Source: Egibacteraceae bacterium (GTDB lineage Bacteria > Actinomycetota > Nitriliruptoria > Euzebyales > Egibacteraceae). From it: a stretch of 53,615 nucleotides of DNA. The translations under genes and the position numbers were made by a program. Shown here piece by piece: positions 42,869 to 51,375 of this stretch (positions are counted from its first letter, which is position 1; each line of letters starts with the position of its first letter). The stretch lies in the NCBI GenBank assembly GCA_035540635.1, contig DATLGH010000014.1:1-53615 (forward strand). The letters are read 5' to 3'. The notes under the pieces are model-generated. The model saw only the letters and a list, made by a program, of their open reading frames with translations, ran no database searches and was not told the DNA's origin.

Positions 42869-42960
42869 CCTCGCTGCGCTCCCTCCGACCTGCTGGTTGT
42901 CTGGACGGTGCGGGCGCCGGCGGCCTGCTGCTTCGCCAGCCGCACCGCCAAACCGATAGG

Positions 42961-43001
42961 GGTAGTTTGTCGCATACTACCGACCCGCATCCCAGTATGC
43001 G
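42961..43001. promoter_or_regulatory. Overlapping inverted repeats between cobT and the GGDEF-EAL gene
   Basis: CGCATACT (42971-42978) pairs with AGTATGCG (42994-43001), and GGTAGT (42961-42966) pairs with ACTACC (42976-42981). The two stems share bases 42976-42978 and cannot form together. They lie between the cobT stop and the GGDEF-EAL start, so they may be an operon terminator, a leader switch or an operator. Confidence 0.45.
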
Positions 43002-43015
43002 CCTGTCCCGACGGG

Positions 43016-44068
43016 TCAGGAGTCGACGGCGGACAGCTCACCCATGTCGCGGAGGACGGCGGCAGCGGCGCGCACGAGCGGGATGGCGAGGGCGCCACCG
43101 GTGCCCTCACCGATGCGCAGGCCGAGGTCGAGCAGCGGCGGGAGGCCGAGCGCGGCCAGGCACGCGCCCGCCCCCGGCTCCGGGGACCGGTGGCCGGCCA
43201 CCAGGTAGCCGACCACCGGCGGGCACAGCGCGGCGGCGGCGAGCGCGGCCGCGTTGCTCGCCAGCCCGTCGAGCACGACGGGCAGCCCCTCTGCCGCGGC
43301 GGCGAGGACGACCCCCGCCAGGGCTGCGTGCTCGAGACCGCCGAGAGCGGCGAGGACCGCGAGGGGCTCGTCCGCGTCGGCCGCGTGGCGGGCTAGCGCA
43401 GCCTCGACCACGGCCACCTTGCGCGCGAGCGTCGTGTCGTCGCCGGCTCCGCGCCCGGTGACGGCGGCGGGGGGCGCACCGGTGAGCGCGGCGACGAGGC
43501 ACGCGCCGGCAGTCGTGTTCGCGATGCCCATGTCGCCGGGCACGACGAGATCGGCGCCCGCGCCGGCGAGCTCCTCCACCACCCCGGCGCCGGAGAGGAC
43601 CGCGCGGGTGGCCTCCTCGCGGGTCATGGCCGGACCGCTCGTCAGGTCGGCGGTGCCCGCCCGAACGCGGGCCTTGCGCAGCCTCGGATGGTCGGGGGGC
43701 TCGTTGGCGCAACCGACGTCGAGGACGGTCACCGATGCGCCGACGGCGGCGGCGAGCACGTTCACCGCCGCGGTCCCCCCGCACAGCTGGCCGAGCATCG
43801 CCGTCGTGACCGCCTGCGGCCAGGGGGTGACTCCCTGGGCGTGCACGCCGTGGTCCGCAGCGGCGACGACCACCACCGGCCGCTCGGGGACCGGCGGCGG
43901 GCAGCGCCCGGCGATCGCGGCGAGTCGCGCCCCGAGCTCCTCGAGGCGCCCCATGCTGCCGGGCGGCTTCACGAGCCGATCGTGACGGTCGCGCGCAGCC
44001 GCGGCGGCGCCCTCGTCGACGGGGCGGACGTCGGCGAGGAGGTCGTCGAGACGGGCGGCGAGCGTCAC
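43016..44068 (-). CDS. cobT: Nicotinate-nucleotide:dimethylbenzimidazole phosphoribosyltransferase
   Basis: A 350-residue enzyme that makes alpha-ribazole phosphate for the lower ligand of cobalamin. Marks: RLVKPPGSMGRLEELGARLA, AADHGVHAQGVTPWP, the glycine-rich GDMGIANTTA, GRGAGDD and the catalytic Glu 321 in GEGTGG. The start is GTG 44068, overlapping the preceding gene as GTGA. It is the last gene of the cobalamin operon. Confidence 0.95.
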   Translation of the reverse strand: MTLAARLDDLLADVRPVDEGAAAAARDRHDRLVKPPGSMGRLEELGARLAAIAGRCPPPVPERPVVVVAAADHGVHAQGVTPWPQAVTTAMLGQLCGGTAAVNVLAAAVGASVTVLDVGCANEPPDHPRLRKARVRAGTADLTSGPAMTREEATRAVLSGAGVVEELAGAGADLVVPGDMGIANTTAGACLVAALTGAPPAAVTGRGAGDDTTLARKVAVVEAALARHAADADEPLAVLAALGGLEHAALAGVVLAAAAEGLPVVLDGLASNAAALAAAALCPPVVGYLVAGHRSPEPGAGACLAALGLPPLLDLGLRIGEGTGGALAIPLVRAAAAVLRDMGELSAVDS

Positions 44069-45705
44069 GGGAGCTCCGCGAGCACGTCGGCGAAGGCCTC
44101 CACGAGCGCGTCGTTGTCGGCATCGTCGCGGACGGTCACCCGCACGTGGTCGGCGTCGAGCCCCGGGAAGGTCGACGGGCGCACGGCGATCTTCCGCTCG
44201 AGCAGGCCGGCCCGGAGCCGCGGCCCGCCCGGCACCCGCACGAGCAGGAAGTTCGCCGACGACGGCCACACCGTGACCCCGGGCTGCGCGCCGAGGCGGG
44301 CAGCCAGACGCGCCCGTCGCGCCGCCACCACCTCCGCCTGCGCCCGGCGCCACGCCTCGTCCCCCGCGCACGCCTCGAGCGCGTGCAGCGCCGGGGCGCT
44401 CACCGGCCAGGGCTGGCGGGCGGCGTCGAGGCGGCGCGCGAGGCCCGTGGGGGCCACGGCGTAGCCCGCCCGCACCCCGGCGAGCCCCCACAGCTTCGTG
44501 ACGCTGCGGACGACGACGAGCCCGGGCAGGTCGCGCCGCCCGGCGAGGCTCGCGGCGGGGTCGGCGACGAAGTCGACGAACGCCTCGTCGACGACGGTCA
44601 CCCGGCCGGGCCGGCAGAGCGCCGCGACGGTCGCAGGGTCGTCGAGCGTGCCCGTCGGGTTGTTCGGGTTGCCGACGGCGACGAGGTCCGCGGCGGCCGG
44701 AACCGCGCCGGGGTCGAGGCGCCAGCCGTGGTTGGGGTGGCGGAGGACGGTGGTGCAGCGCACGCCCGCGGCGCGCAGCGCCGCCTCCGGCGCGGTGAAC
44801 GCGGGGTGCACGATCGCCGCGAGCCGCACGCGCACCGCGGCGGCGAGCAGCCAGAAGACCTCAGCGGCGCCGGCCGCCGGGACGACCTCCCCCGGCTCGC
44901 GGCCGTGGCGAGCGGCGAGCGCGGCGCGCGCGGCCCGGTCGTCGGGGTAGCGGGCGGGTTCGGCCAGCGCCGCGCGCAGCGCGCCGGCGACCGCAGGCGA
45001 CGGCCCCGCGGTGTGGACGTTGACCGCGAAGTCGAGCGTGCCGGGGGGCGCGACCCGGTCGCCGTGCGCGGCGAGGTCCGCCGCGGCGGTTTGGTCGTGC
45101 AGGGAGGACACACCGAGCGGCGGGGGCGGCGGCGGCAGCTCGACGACCCGGCCCGCGACGACGGACAGGACCCGCTCGGCCCCGGCGGACAGGGCCTGCA
45201 CCACGGTGCCGAGCAGGTCGACGAAGCGCCGGGCGCCGGGGTCGGCGGGCGTGAGGCCGGCGCCGACGTCCTCGGCGACGACGACGACCGGGCCCGCGCG
45301 CACGACGGCGGCGGTGAACAGCGCAGCGGCCTCGCGTACGAGCGCCGCGCCGGCGGTGCGGACCCGCGCGTCCGGTGGCGCGAGGGCCGTGCCGGGCGGC
45401 GGCCAGAGGTCCTCGGCGCTCATGCGCGCCGCGAGCCAGCCCCCGAGGCCGTCGACGAGCACGGCCGCCTCGTCGGGCGCCTCGCGCACCGCCCCGGCGA
45501 GCGCGCCCGGCGCCGCACCGGCCTCGACGGTCCGCCAGGACGCGGGGCGGCGCGCACGGTGGACGGCGACCCGCTCGGCCATCTCCGCGTCCCCCGAGGC
45601 GGCCGTCGCGACGTAGACGACGCTCGGCGCGGTTGTGACGATGCGCTCGGCGACGGCGCTCTTGCCCGAGCGCGTGCCGCCGACGACGAGGACGCGCTCA
45701 CCCAT
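44065..45705 (-). CDS. cobU-cobD: CobU/CobP - CobD/CobC fusion (cobinamide kinase/guanylyltransferase + PLP decarboxylase)
   Basis: A 546-residue fusion. Residues 1-190 are adenosylcobinamide kinase/phosphate guanylyltransferase: P-loop GGTRSGKS at 9-16, VVYVATAASGDAEM and ADPGARRFVDLLG. After a Pro-rich linker (VELPPPPPPLG) comes a class I/II aminotransferase fold like L-threonine-O-3-phosphate decarboxylase: LDFAVNVHTAGPSP, GNPNNPTG, VVDEAFVDF and the PLP lysine Lys 404 in SVTKLWGLAG. One protein thus makes the aminopropanol arm and activates cobinamide. Usually these are separate genes. It overlaps cbiX by eight bases and cobT by four. Confidence 0.88.
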   Translation of the reverse strand: MGERVLVVGGTRSGKSAVAERIVTTAPSVVYVATAASGDAEMAERVAVHRARRPASWRTVEAGAAPGALAGAVREAPDEAAVLVDGLGGWLAARMSAEDLWPPPGTALAPPDARVRTAGAALVREAAALFTAAVVRAGPVVVVAEDVGAGLTPADPGARRFVDLLGTVVQALSAGAERVLSVVAGRVVELPPPPPPLGVSSLHDQTAAADLAAHGDRVAPPGTLDFAVNVHTAGPSPAVAGALRAALAEPARYPDDRAARAALAARHGREPGEVVPAAGAAEVFWLLAAAVRVRLAAIVHPAFTAPEAALRAAGVRCTTVLRHPNHGWRLDPGAVPAAADLVAVGNPNNPTGTLDDPATVAALCRPGRVTVVDEAFVDFVADPAASLAGRRDLPGLVVVRSVTKLWGLAGVRAGYAVAPTGLARRLDAARQPWPVSAPALHALEACAGDEAWRRAQAEVVAARRARLAARLGAQPGVTVWPSSANFLLVRVPGGPRLRAGLLERKIAVRPSTFPGLDADHVRVTVRDDADNDALVEAFADVLAELP

Positions 45706-46588
45706 GGGCGTGGGTCGGTCGGTGCGTGCGCGCGTCGTCGGGATGGTGGTGGGGCACCAGGGGGCTCCCGAGCTTGTGCCCGAACCCGGGGGTGGGCACG
45801 CGGTGCACGCAGGTGTCGCAGCTGCGGGGCACCCCGCCGGCGACGACCTCGGCGTAGCGTTCGAGGACGAGTGCGGCCACGGCGTCGTCCGGGCCGAGGT
45901 AGCGGGTCACGGCGACGTCCACGCCGGCGTGGGCGGCGGCGAAGGCGCCGGCCTGCGCGCGGATGCGCTCCTCGAGCACGCCGGTGAACAGGAAGTAGGG
46001 GACGACGGCCACGCGGGGCGCGCCGAGCCGGACGAGGCGGTCGAGCCCCTCGGCGACGCGGGGCGCGGTGATGCCGACGAAGGCCGCCTCGACGAGCGGC
46101 CAGTCCCGGCCCTCCCACAGCAGGCGCGCGACGCGGTGCAGCTCGGCGTTCGCGTCGGGGTCGGACGACCCGCGGCCGACGAGCAGGACGCCGGTGCGCG
46201 CGCGCTCCCCGGCAGGGACGCAGGCGTGGAGGCGCGCCTCGACGGCGGCGAGCAGGTCGGGATGGACGCCGAGCGCCCGCCCGTAGGTGAAGCGCACGCC
46301 GGGGTGGTCGGCGCGGGCGAGGTTCACGCTCGCGGGCACGTCGGTTTTCGCGTGTCCGGCGTCGAACAGCACGAGCGGCACGACGACGATCTCGGTGTGC
46401 CCGGCGGCGACGAGGTCGCCGACGGCGACAGAGATCGGTGGCGGCGACAGCTCGATGAACCCCGCGGCGACGTCGAGGTGCCCGGCGAGGCTCCGGACCC
46501 GCTCGGCCAGGGCGAGGTACTCGGCGACGCCCGCCTGGCTGCGCGTGCCGTGGCCGACGAGCAGGAGCCCCGGAGCGGGCGTGATCAT
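45698..46588 (-). CDS. cbiX: Sirohydrochlorin cobaltochelatase, long CbiX type
   Basis: A 296-residue two-repeat CbiX. The first repeat has LLLVGHGTRSQAGVAEYLAL and VVVPLVLFDAGHAKTD; the second has VLLVGRGSSDPDANAELHRV and VAVVPYFLFTGVL, with the metal His residues in GHG and AGH. It inserts cobalt early, the mark of the oxygen-independent route. The C-terminus carries CDTC and a His-rich tail (LVPHHHPDDARTHRPTHAHG), probably a metal-holding extension. It overlaps cobH by ATGA. Confidence 0.92.
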   Translation of the reverse strand: MITPAPGLLLVGHGTRSQAGVAEYLALAERVRSLAGHLDVAAGFIELSPPPISVAVGDLVAAGHTEIVVVPLVLFDAGHAKTDVPASVNLARADHPGVRFTYGRALGVHPDLLAAVEARLHACVPAGERARTGVLLVGRGSSDPDANAELHRVARLLWEGRDWPLVEAAFVGITAPRVAEGLDRLVRLGAPRVAVVPYFLFTGVLEERIRAQAGAFAAAHAGVDVAVTRYLGPDDAVAALVLERYAEVVAGGVPRSCDTCVHRVPTPGFGHKLGSPLVPHHHPDDARTHRPTHAHG

Positions 46589-47178
46589 GAGGCGTCCCCG
46601 GCGTAGAGCAGGGCGTTGACGGCGGCGGCAGCCACGGCCGAGCCGCCCTTCGGCCCGCGGTTGGCGACGGCCGGCAGGCCCGAGGCGAGCAGCTCCGCCT
46701 TGGACTCGGCCGCGTCGACGAACCCGACCGGCAGGCCGATGACGAGGGCCGGGTCGGGGGCGGCGTCGACGAGCGCGCGCAGCGCCGTCGGTGCGCAGCC
46801 GACCGCGTAGACCGCGCCGGGGCCCGCGTCGCGCGCGGCGAGCAGGACGGCGGCAGCGGTGCGCGTCAGGCCGCGCTCGCCGGCGAGCGCGGCGGCGTCG
46901 GGGTCGCCGACGCGGCAGGCGGCGGGGTAGGCGGTGACGCCCGCGGCGACCATCGCGACGTCGACGACGAGCGGCGCGCCGGCCGCGAGCGCGGCGGCGC
47001 CCGCGGCGAGGGCGGCCTCGTCGAGGACGAGGTCGCGGGCGTAGTCGACGTCGGCGGTGGCGTGCAGCACCCGCTCGGCGACGGCACGCGACAGCGGCGG
47101 CAGGTGTGCCGTGTTCACGGCCGCGCGCAGGCGCCGGTAGGACTCCGCCTCGATGGGGTGCACCAGACGGGCCCTCAC
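46585..47178 (-). CDS. cobH: Precorrin-8X methylmutase (CobH/CbiC)
   Basis: A 197-residue enzyme moving a methyl group from C-11 to C-12 of the corrin ring. Typical segments: HPIEAESYRRLRAAV, ATADVDYARDLVLDEAAL, VVDVAMVAAGV, LVIGLPVGFVDAAESKAELL and VANRGPKGGSAVAAAAVNAL. Start GTG 47178 overlaps the preceding stop as GTGA; a GTG at 47163 is the alternative. Complete by length. Confidence 0.93.
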   Translation of the reverse strand: MRARLVHPIEAESYRRLRAAVNTAHLPPLSRAVAERVLHATADVDYARDLVLDEAALAAGAAALAAGAPLVVDVAMVAAGVTAYPAACRVGDPDAAALAGERGLTRTAAAVLLAARDAGPGAVYAVGCAPTALRALVDAAPDPALVIGLPVGFVDAAESKAELLASGLPAVANRGPKGGSAVAAAAVNALLYAGDAS

Positions 47179-48911
47179 ACGTAGCCCCGGGGGGTGACCA
47201 TGCGGCCGCCGGCGACGAACGTCTGGCTGCTGCCGACCACGACCGTCGTCGTCATGCCGACCTGGTCCGCGTCGAGGTCGGCCAGCGTCGTGAGCTTCAC
47301 CCGCTGCCCCGGCCGGTAGGCGTCGGTGACGATGCCGACGGGGGTGTCGGGCTTGCGGTGCTCGAGCAGGAGCAGGCGCGACTCGTCGAGCTGCCACCGC
47401 CGCCCGCGGCTGCGGGGGTTGTAGAAGGCGACGACGAAGTCGCCCTCGGCGGCGGCGCGCACCCGCCGGCGGATCACCTCCCAGGGGGTGAGCAGGTCCG
47501 ACAGCGAGATCGCGCAGTGATCGTGACCGAGCGGTGAGCCGAGCAGCGCCGCCGCCGCCGCCGCCGCCGTGACCCCGGGGACGACCGTCACGTCGATCCC
47601 CTCCGCGTCGGCCCGCTCCGCGAGGCGCTCGAGCGCCGGGGAGCCCATCGCGTAGACCCCGACGTCGCCCCCCGACAGCAGGGCGGTGCTGCGCCCGGCG
47701 GCGGCGGCGGCGACGGCCTGGTCGGCGCGGGCGACCTCGTCGCCGACCGGCGAGGCGTGGACCACGGCACCCGGACGGATCCAGCCGCGGACGCGGTCGA
47801 TGTACTGGTCGAGGCCGACGACGACCTCGGCTGCGGCGATCGCCTCCCGCGCCGCGGGGGGCACGAGCGCCGCGTCGCCGGGCCCGGTCGACACGAGCGC
47901 GAGCCGGCCCGCCACCGGCAGGCGGGCCACGGCGACGGTGGCCATGGCCGCGGTGCCGGGGCGCGACGGCGACCGGCGTTTGGGCACGAGCAGCGTTCCC
48001 CCGGCTACGAGGGCGGCCGCCTCGGCGACGCTCGGGGTGCCGACCGCGACCGCGACCGCCGCGCTCGGGTGGGGCACGGCGACGCCGGCGAGCCGCTCGG
48101 CGGGGTAGGTCACGACCGGCCAGCCGCGGGCGGCGGCGGCGGCGAGGATCCCCGGCTCGTCCGCCTTCGCGTCGACTGTCGCGAGGTGGGCGACGCTGCG
48201 GGGGGACAGTCCCGCCCCGGCGAGCGCAGCGTCGAGCGCGGCGCCGACCTCCTCGGCCGACGCGCCGCGGGACGCGCCGACGCCGACGACGAGCGACGGG
48301 GGCCGGTAGATGACCGCGGGGCGCGGCGGGTCGACGAGCTCGTCGGTGACGCAGATCAGCGGAGGCTCTGCGCCGGCGAGGTCGTCGACGTCGACGACCG
48401 TGCCCGGGAGGGGTTCGGCGGGCCACGGGCGAGCGCGCCACCGCCGCACCGGCTCACCGCCGACGAGGGCGGCGCCGACCGCGGCGAGGTCGGCGACGTC
48501 GGGGTCGACCCGCAGCCCGGTCGTGGCGCCGTAGCGGTCGAGGCCGGGCAGCCCGAGCATGTCGCTCGCGGTCGTCACGACCGCCTCCGCGCCGAGCGCG
48601 TCGGCGACCCGGCGGGCGAGCTCGTTGCCGCCGCGGTGCCCCCCGGTGACGGTCACCGCGTAGCGGGCCGCGTCGTCGACGGCGACGACGGCCGGGTCGG
48701 TGCGCTTGTCGGCAAGGTGCGCCGCGACGAGGCGGACCGCCGCGGGGGTCGCCATGCAGAGCACGAGGGCGTCGGCGCCCGCCCAGGCCTCGGCGACGGC
48801 CTCGCGCAGCGAGCCGGCGGCCTCGTGCACGCGGGCGCCCGGCAGCGCGCCGGCGAGGTGCGCGGCGTGCCGACGGCCGGCGGCGGTGGCGGCGAGCAGC
48901 ACGACCGTCAC
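47175..48911 (-). CDS. cbiG-cobJ: CbiG - CobJ/CbiH fusion (ring opening + precorrin-3B C17-methyltransferase)
   Basis: A 578-residue fusion. Residues 1-330 are CbiG: an N-terminal domain with CMATPAAVRLVAAHLADKRT and VTVTGGHRGGNELARRVADA, then the C-terminal VVGVGASRGASAEEVGAALD. Residues 335-578 are the SAM-dependent C17-methyltransferase: LALVSTGPGDAALVPPAARE, VVVGLDQYIDRVR, LLSGGDVGVYAMGSPALER, VVPGVTAAAAAAALLGSPLG and FYNPRSRGRRWQL. CbiG opens the delta-lactone of the cobalt-bound ring, so its presence supports the oxygen-independent pathway. GTG start, GTGA overlap with cobL. Confidence 0.93.
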   Translation of the reverse strand: MTVVLLAATAAGRRHAAHLAGALPGARVHEAAGSLREAVAEAWAGADALVLCMATPAAVRLVAAHLADKRTDPAVVAVDDAARYAVTVTGGHRGGNELARRVADALGAEAVVTTASDMLGLPGLDRYGATTGLRVDPDVADLAAVGAALVGGEPVRRWRARPWPAEPLPGTVVDVDDLAGAEPPLICVTDELVDPPRPAVIYRPPSLVVGVGASRGASAEEVGAALDAALAGAGLSPRSVAHLATVDAKADEPGILAAAAARGWPVVTYPAERLAGVAVPHPSAAVAVAVGTPSVAEAAALVAGGTLLVPKRRSPSRPGTAAMATVAVARLPVAGRLALVSTGPGDAALVPPAAREAIAAAEVVVGLDQYIDRVRGWIRPGAVVHASPVGDEVARADQAVAAAAAGRSTALLSGGDVGVYAMGSPALERLAERADAEGIDVTVVPGVTAAAAAAALLGSPLGHDHCAISLSDLLTPWEVIRRRVRAAAEGDFVVAFYNPRSRGRRWQLDESRLLLLEHRKPDTPVGIVTDAYRPGQRVKLTTLADLDADQVGMTTTVVVGSSQTFVAGGRMVTPRGYV

Positions 48912-50185
48912 GGCGGCGACCCGTTTGGGGGCTCGTCGCCGCCCGCCGCCCGGCGCGACGTCTGCGCGGGCGGGTCGGCGGGCCGGTGCCCGGCGACGAG
49001 TACGACGGGGTTCTGGGCGGCCAGGCGATGCCCGGCGCCGAGGGGCGCGAGGCGCGCGGCCGACAGCTGGGTCGCCCGCACGTCGAGGCCCGCGCCGGCG
49101 AGCGCGGCGAGGGTGGGCGAGACCCGCTCGAGCGTGGCGAGGGCCACGACGACGCAGCGGCTGGCGCGGGCGGCGGCTGCGTCGAGGATGGCCGGCAGCG
49201 CCTGGCCGCCGCCGCCGACGAAGACCGCATCAGGGTCGGGAAGCAGGGCCAGCGCGCCGGGCGCACGGCCGGTTACGACCTCGACGGGCACGCCGTGGCG
49301 GCGGGCGTTCGCCGCGGTGCGCGCGAGCGCGTCGGGGTCGGCGTCGACGGCGACGACGGCCGCCCCGAGGCGGGCGGCCTCGACGGCGACCGCGCCGCTG
49401 CCCGCGCCGACGTCCCAGACGAGGTCACCGGGTCCGGGCCCGAGCCAGGCGAGCGCGAGGGCGCGCACCTCGGCCTTCGTGATCATGCCGGCGCGGTGGT
49501 CGAAGCTCGCGTCGTCGAGCGCCCAGCGGGTGGCGCTGGCCCGCGGCGGGGCGGACCAGCCTCTGCCGGCCGGCTCCGCGGCCGGGTCGAGGACGACGAC
49601 GACGTTGGGGTCCGCCCAGGTGCGGTGGAGGGCGTCCTCGGCGGGCAGGCGGGTGATGCGCTCGTCGTCGTGGCCGAGGCGCTCGGCGACGACGAGCTGC
49701 CTGCCGAGGCCTGCGAGCGCCGCACCGATCTCGGCGGGGCCGAAGGCGGGCTCGGTGAGCACCGCCACCTTCGGGAAGCGCCGGCAGACGGCGAGTGCAC
49801 GGTGCGGCGGCCGACCGTGTGCGGAGACGACATGGGCGTCGTCCCACGCGACCCCGGCCGCGGCGAACGCCGTGGCCACCGACGACACCGCGGGGACGAC
49901 GACCAGGTCGTGCCCACGGGCGCGGAGGGCCCGCACGACGCCGAAGTAGCCGGGGTCGCCGGAGGAGAGCACGACCGCCGGCCGGGGCGCCGCGTCGAGC
50001 GCGGCGAGGGTCGCGTCGAGGTCGGCGTCGACCACCTCGACGCGCGCGCCGGCGGGCAGCGTGTCGCGCACCGCCGCGACGTGGCGGGGCCAGCCGACGA
50101 CGAAGCGGGCGTCGGCGAGCGCCTTCGTCGCGGCCGGCACAAGGGGCCCGCCGTCGACGCCGACCACGGTCACCGGCGCGCTCAC
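48908..50185 (-). CDS. cobL: CobL: precorrin-6Y/7 C5,15-methyltransferase (CbiE-CbiT fusion)
   Basis: A 425-residue bifunctional enzyme. CbiE (1-205): VTVVGVDGGPLVPAATKALA, VVLSSGDPGYFGVVRALRAR and VVPAVSSVATAFAAAGV. CbiT (225-425): ITKAEVRALALAWLGPGPGD, VWDVGAGSGAVAVEAARLGA and AVFVGGGGQALPAILDAAAA. It methylates C-5 and C-15 and decarboxylates the acetate chain. Start GTG 50185 by the GTGA overlap rule seen all along the operon; ATG 50200 is the alternative. Confidence 0.93.
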   Translation of the reverse strand: MSAPVTVVGVDGGPLVPAATKALADARFVVGWPRHVAAVRDTLPAGARVEVVDADLDATLAALDAAPRPAVVLSSGDPGYFGVVRALRARGHDLVVVPAVSSVATAFAAAGVAWDDAHVVSAHGRPPHRALAVCRRFPKVAVLTEPAFGPAEIGAALAGLGRQLVVAERLGHDDERITRLPAEDALHRTWADPNVVVVLDPAAEPAGRGWSAPPRASATRWALDDASFDHRAGMITKAEVRALALAWLGPGPGDLVWDVGAGSGAVAVEAARLGAAVVAVDADPDALARTAANARRHGVPVEVVTGRAPGALALLPDPDAVFVGGGGQALPAILDAAAARASRCVVVALATLERVSPTLAALAGAGLDVRATQLSAARLAPLGAGHRLAAQNPVVLVAGHRPADPPAQTSRRAAGGDEPPNGSPP

Positions 50186-51375
50186 GGCTGCGCCCGCCAT
50201 CCGGCGCTGGCGGCCACCGGCTCGAGGGTGTCGAAGTCGACGAGCACGGCGTCGCAGATCACGCGACCGCCGGTGAAGCGGGTGAGGTTCGCGGCGACGC
50301 GCTCGCACAGCAGGTCGCCCACGGGGCCTGCGAGGCCGGCGTCGCGCCACAGCTCGTAGGCGTGGCGCCCGGTGTTGGCCCGCTCGACCGCGCCGGCGAG
50401 CTCCGCGCCGCCGCCGGCGTCGGCGGTGAGGCACGCGAGGAGCGACAGGTCCACCTTCGAGCGGGTGTAGTGGGTCATCATCACGCCCGCCGCGAGCTTC
50501 GTGAGCTTGCCGGCCATGCCGACGAAGACCCCGCGGGGGATGGCGCGCTCGGCCGCGCGGGCCAGGGCGGCGCCGGTGAAGTCGCCGACCTCGACGAAGC
50601 AGGCCTCGGGCAGCTCGGGCAGCAGGCGCATCGCGGCCCGCTCGGTGCGCCCCCCGGTGGCGAGGACGACCGTGGCGGCGCCCCCCGCGGCCATGACGTC
50701 GACGGCCTGCACGACCGACGCTCGCCACGACGCCGTCGAGAACGGCCGCACGACCCCCGTCGTGCCGAGGATCGAGATGCCCCCGACGATGCCGAGCCGG
50801 CGGTTCGTCGTTTTGGCGGCCATGCGCTCGCCGCCGGGGACGCTGATCGTGCAGGCGAGCCCGAGGGGGGCTCGCACCTCGGCGACGGCGGCGGCGATCA
50901 TCTCTCGCGGCATGCCGTTGATCGCCGGGCCGCCGACCGGCAGGCCGAGCCCGGGCTTGGTGACCGTGCCGACCCCCGCCCCGCCGTGGAAGGCGATGCC
51001 GGGGTCGCCGGTCGGGGCGAGGCGGACGACGAGGTGGGCGCCGTCGGTGCAGTCGGGGTCGTCGCCGGCGTCCTTGACGACGACCGCCTCGGCCCAGCCG
51101 GCGCCGGCGGCCGTGCGCTCCACCGGCAGGGTCGCGCGCCGCCCGCCGGCGTGCAGGCCCGGCGGGGCGACGAGCCCGTCCCCGCCGGCGTAGGGCTCGG
51201 GCAGCGGGATCTCGACGCTGCGGGGCGCGGGCCGGCCGGCGAGCACGGTCGCTGCCGCCTTCGCGGCCGCGGCGGCGCACGCACCGGTCGTCCAGCCGGT
51301 GCGCAGCGCCCGGTCGCGCACCTTCGCGGTGCGCGGCAGGTCGGGTTCGCGCAGCTCGGGACGCACGAGCCTCAC
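50182..51375 (-). CDS. cbiD: Cobalt-precorrin-5B C1-methyltransferase CbiD
   Basis: A 397-residue enzyme specific to the oxygen-independent pathway. Marks: LRTGWTTGACAAAAAKAAAT, GVGTVTKPGLGLPVGGPAIN, RRLGIVGGISILGTTGVVRP and VFVGMAGKLTKLAAGVMMTH. Start GTG 51375, overlapping the preceding gene as GTGA; the long upstream frame is a shadow of cobM. Complete. Confidence 0.95.
   Translation of the reverse strand: MRLVRPELREPDLPRTAKVRDRALRTGWTTGACAAAAAKAAATVLAGRPAPRSVEIPLPEPYAGGDGLVAPPGLHAGGRRATLPVERTAAGAGWAEAVVVKDAGDDPDCTDGAHLVVRLAPTGDPGIAFHGGAGVGTVTKPGLGLPVGGPAINGMPREMIAAAVAEVRAPLGLACTISVPGGERMAAKTTNRRLGIVGGISILGTTGVVRPFSTASWRASVVQAVDVMAAGGAATVVLATGGRTERAAMRLLPELPEACFVEVGDFTGAALARAAERAIPRGVFVGMAGKLTKLAAGVMMTHYTRSKVDLSLLACLTADAGGGAELAGAVERANTGRHAYELWRDAGLAGPVGDLLCERVAANLTRFTGGRVICDAVLVDFDTLEPVAASAGWRAQP

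Noticed and set aside
42869-43015. Cyclic-di-GMP riboswitch before the GGDEF-EAL gene
   Set aside because: The conserved GEMM core sequences are not present; only hairpins are seen.
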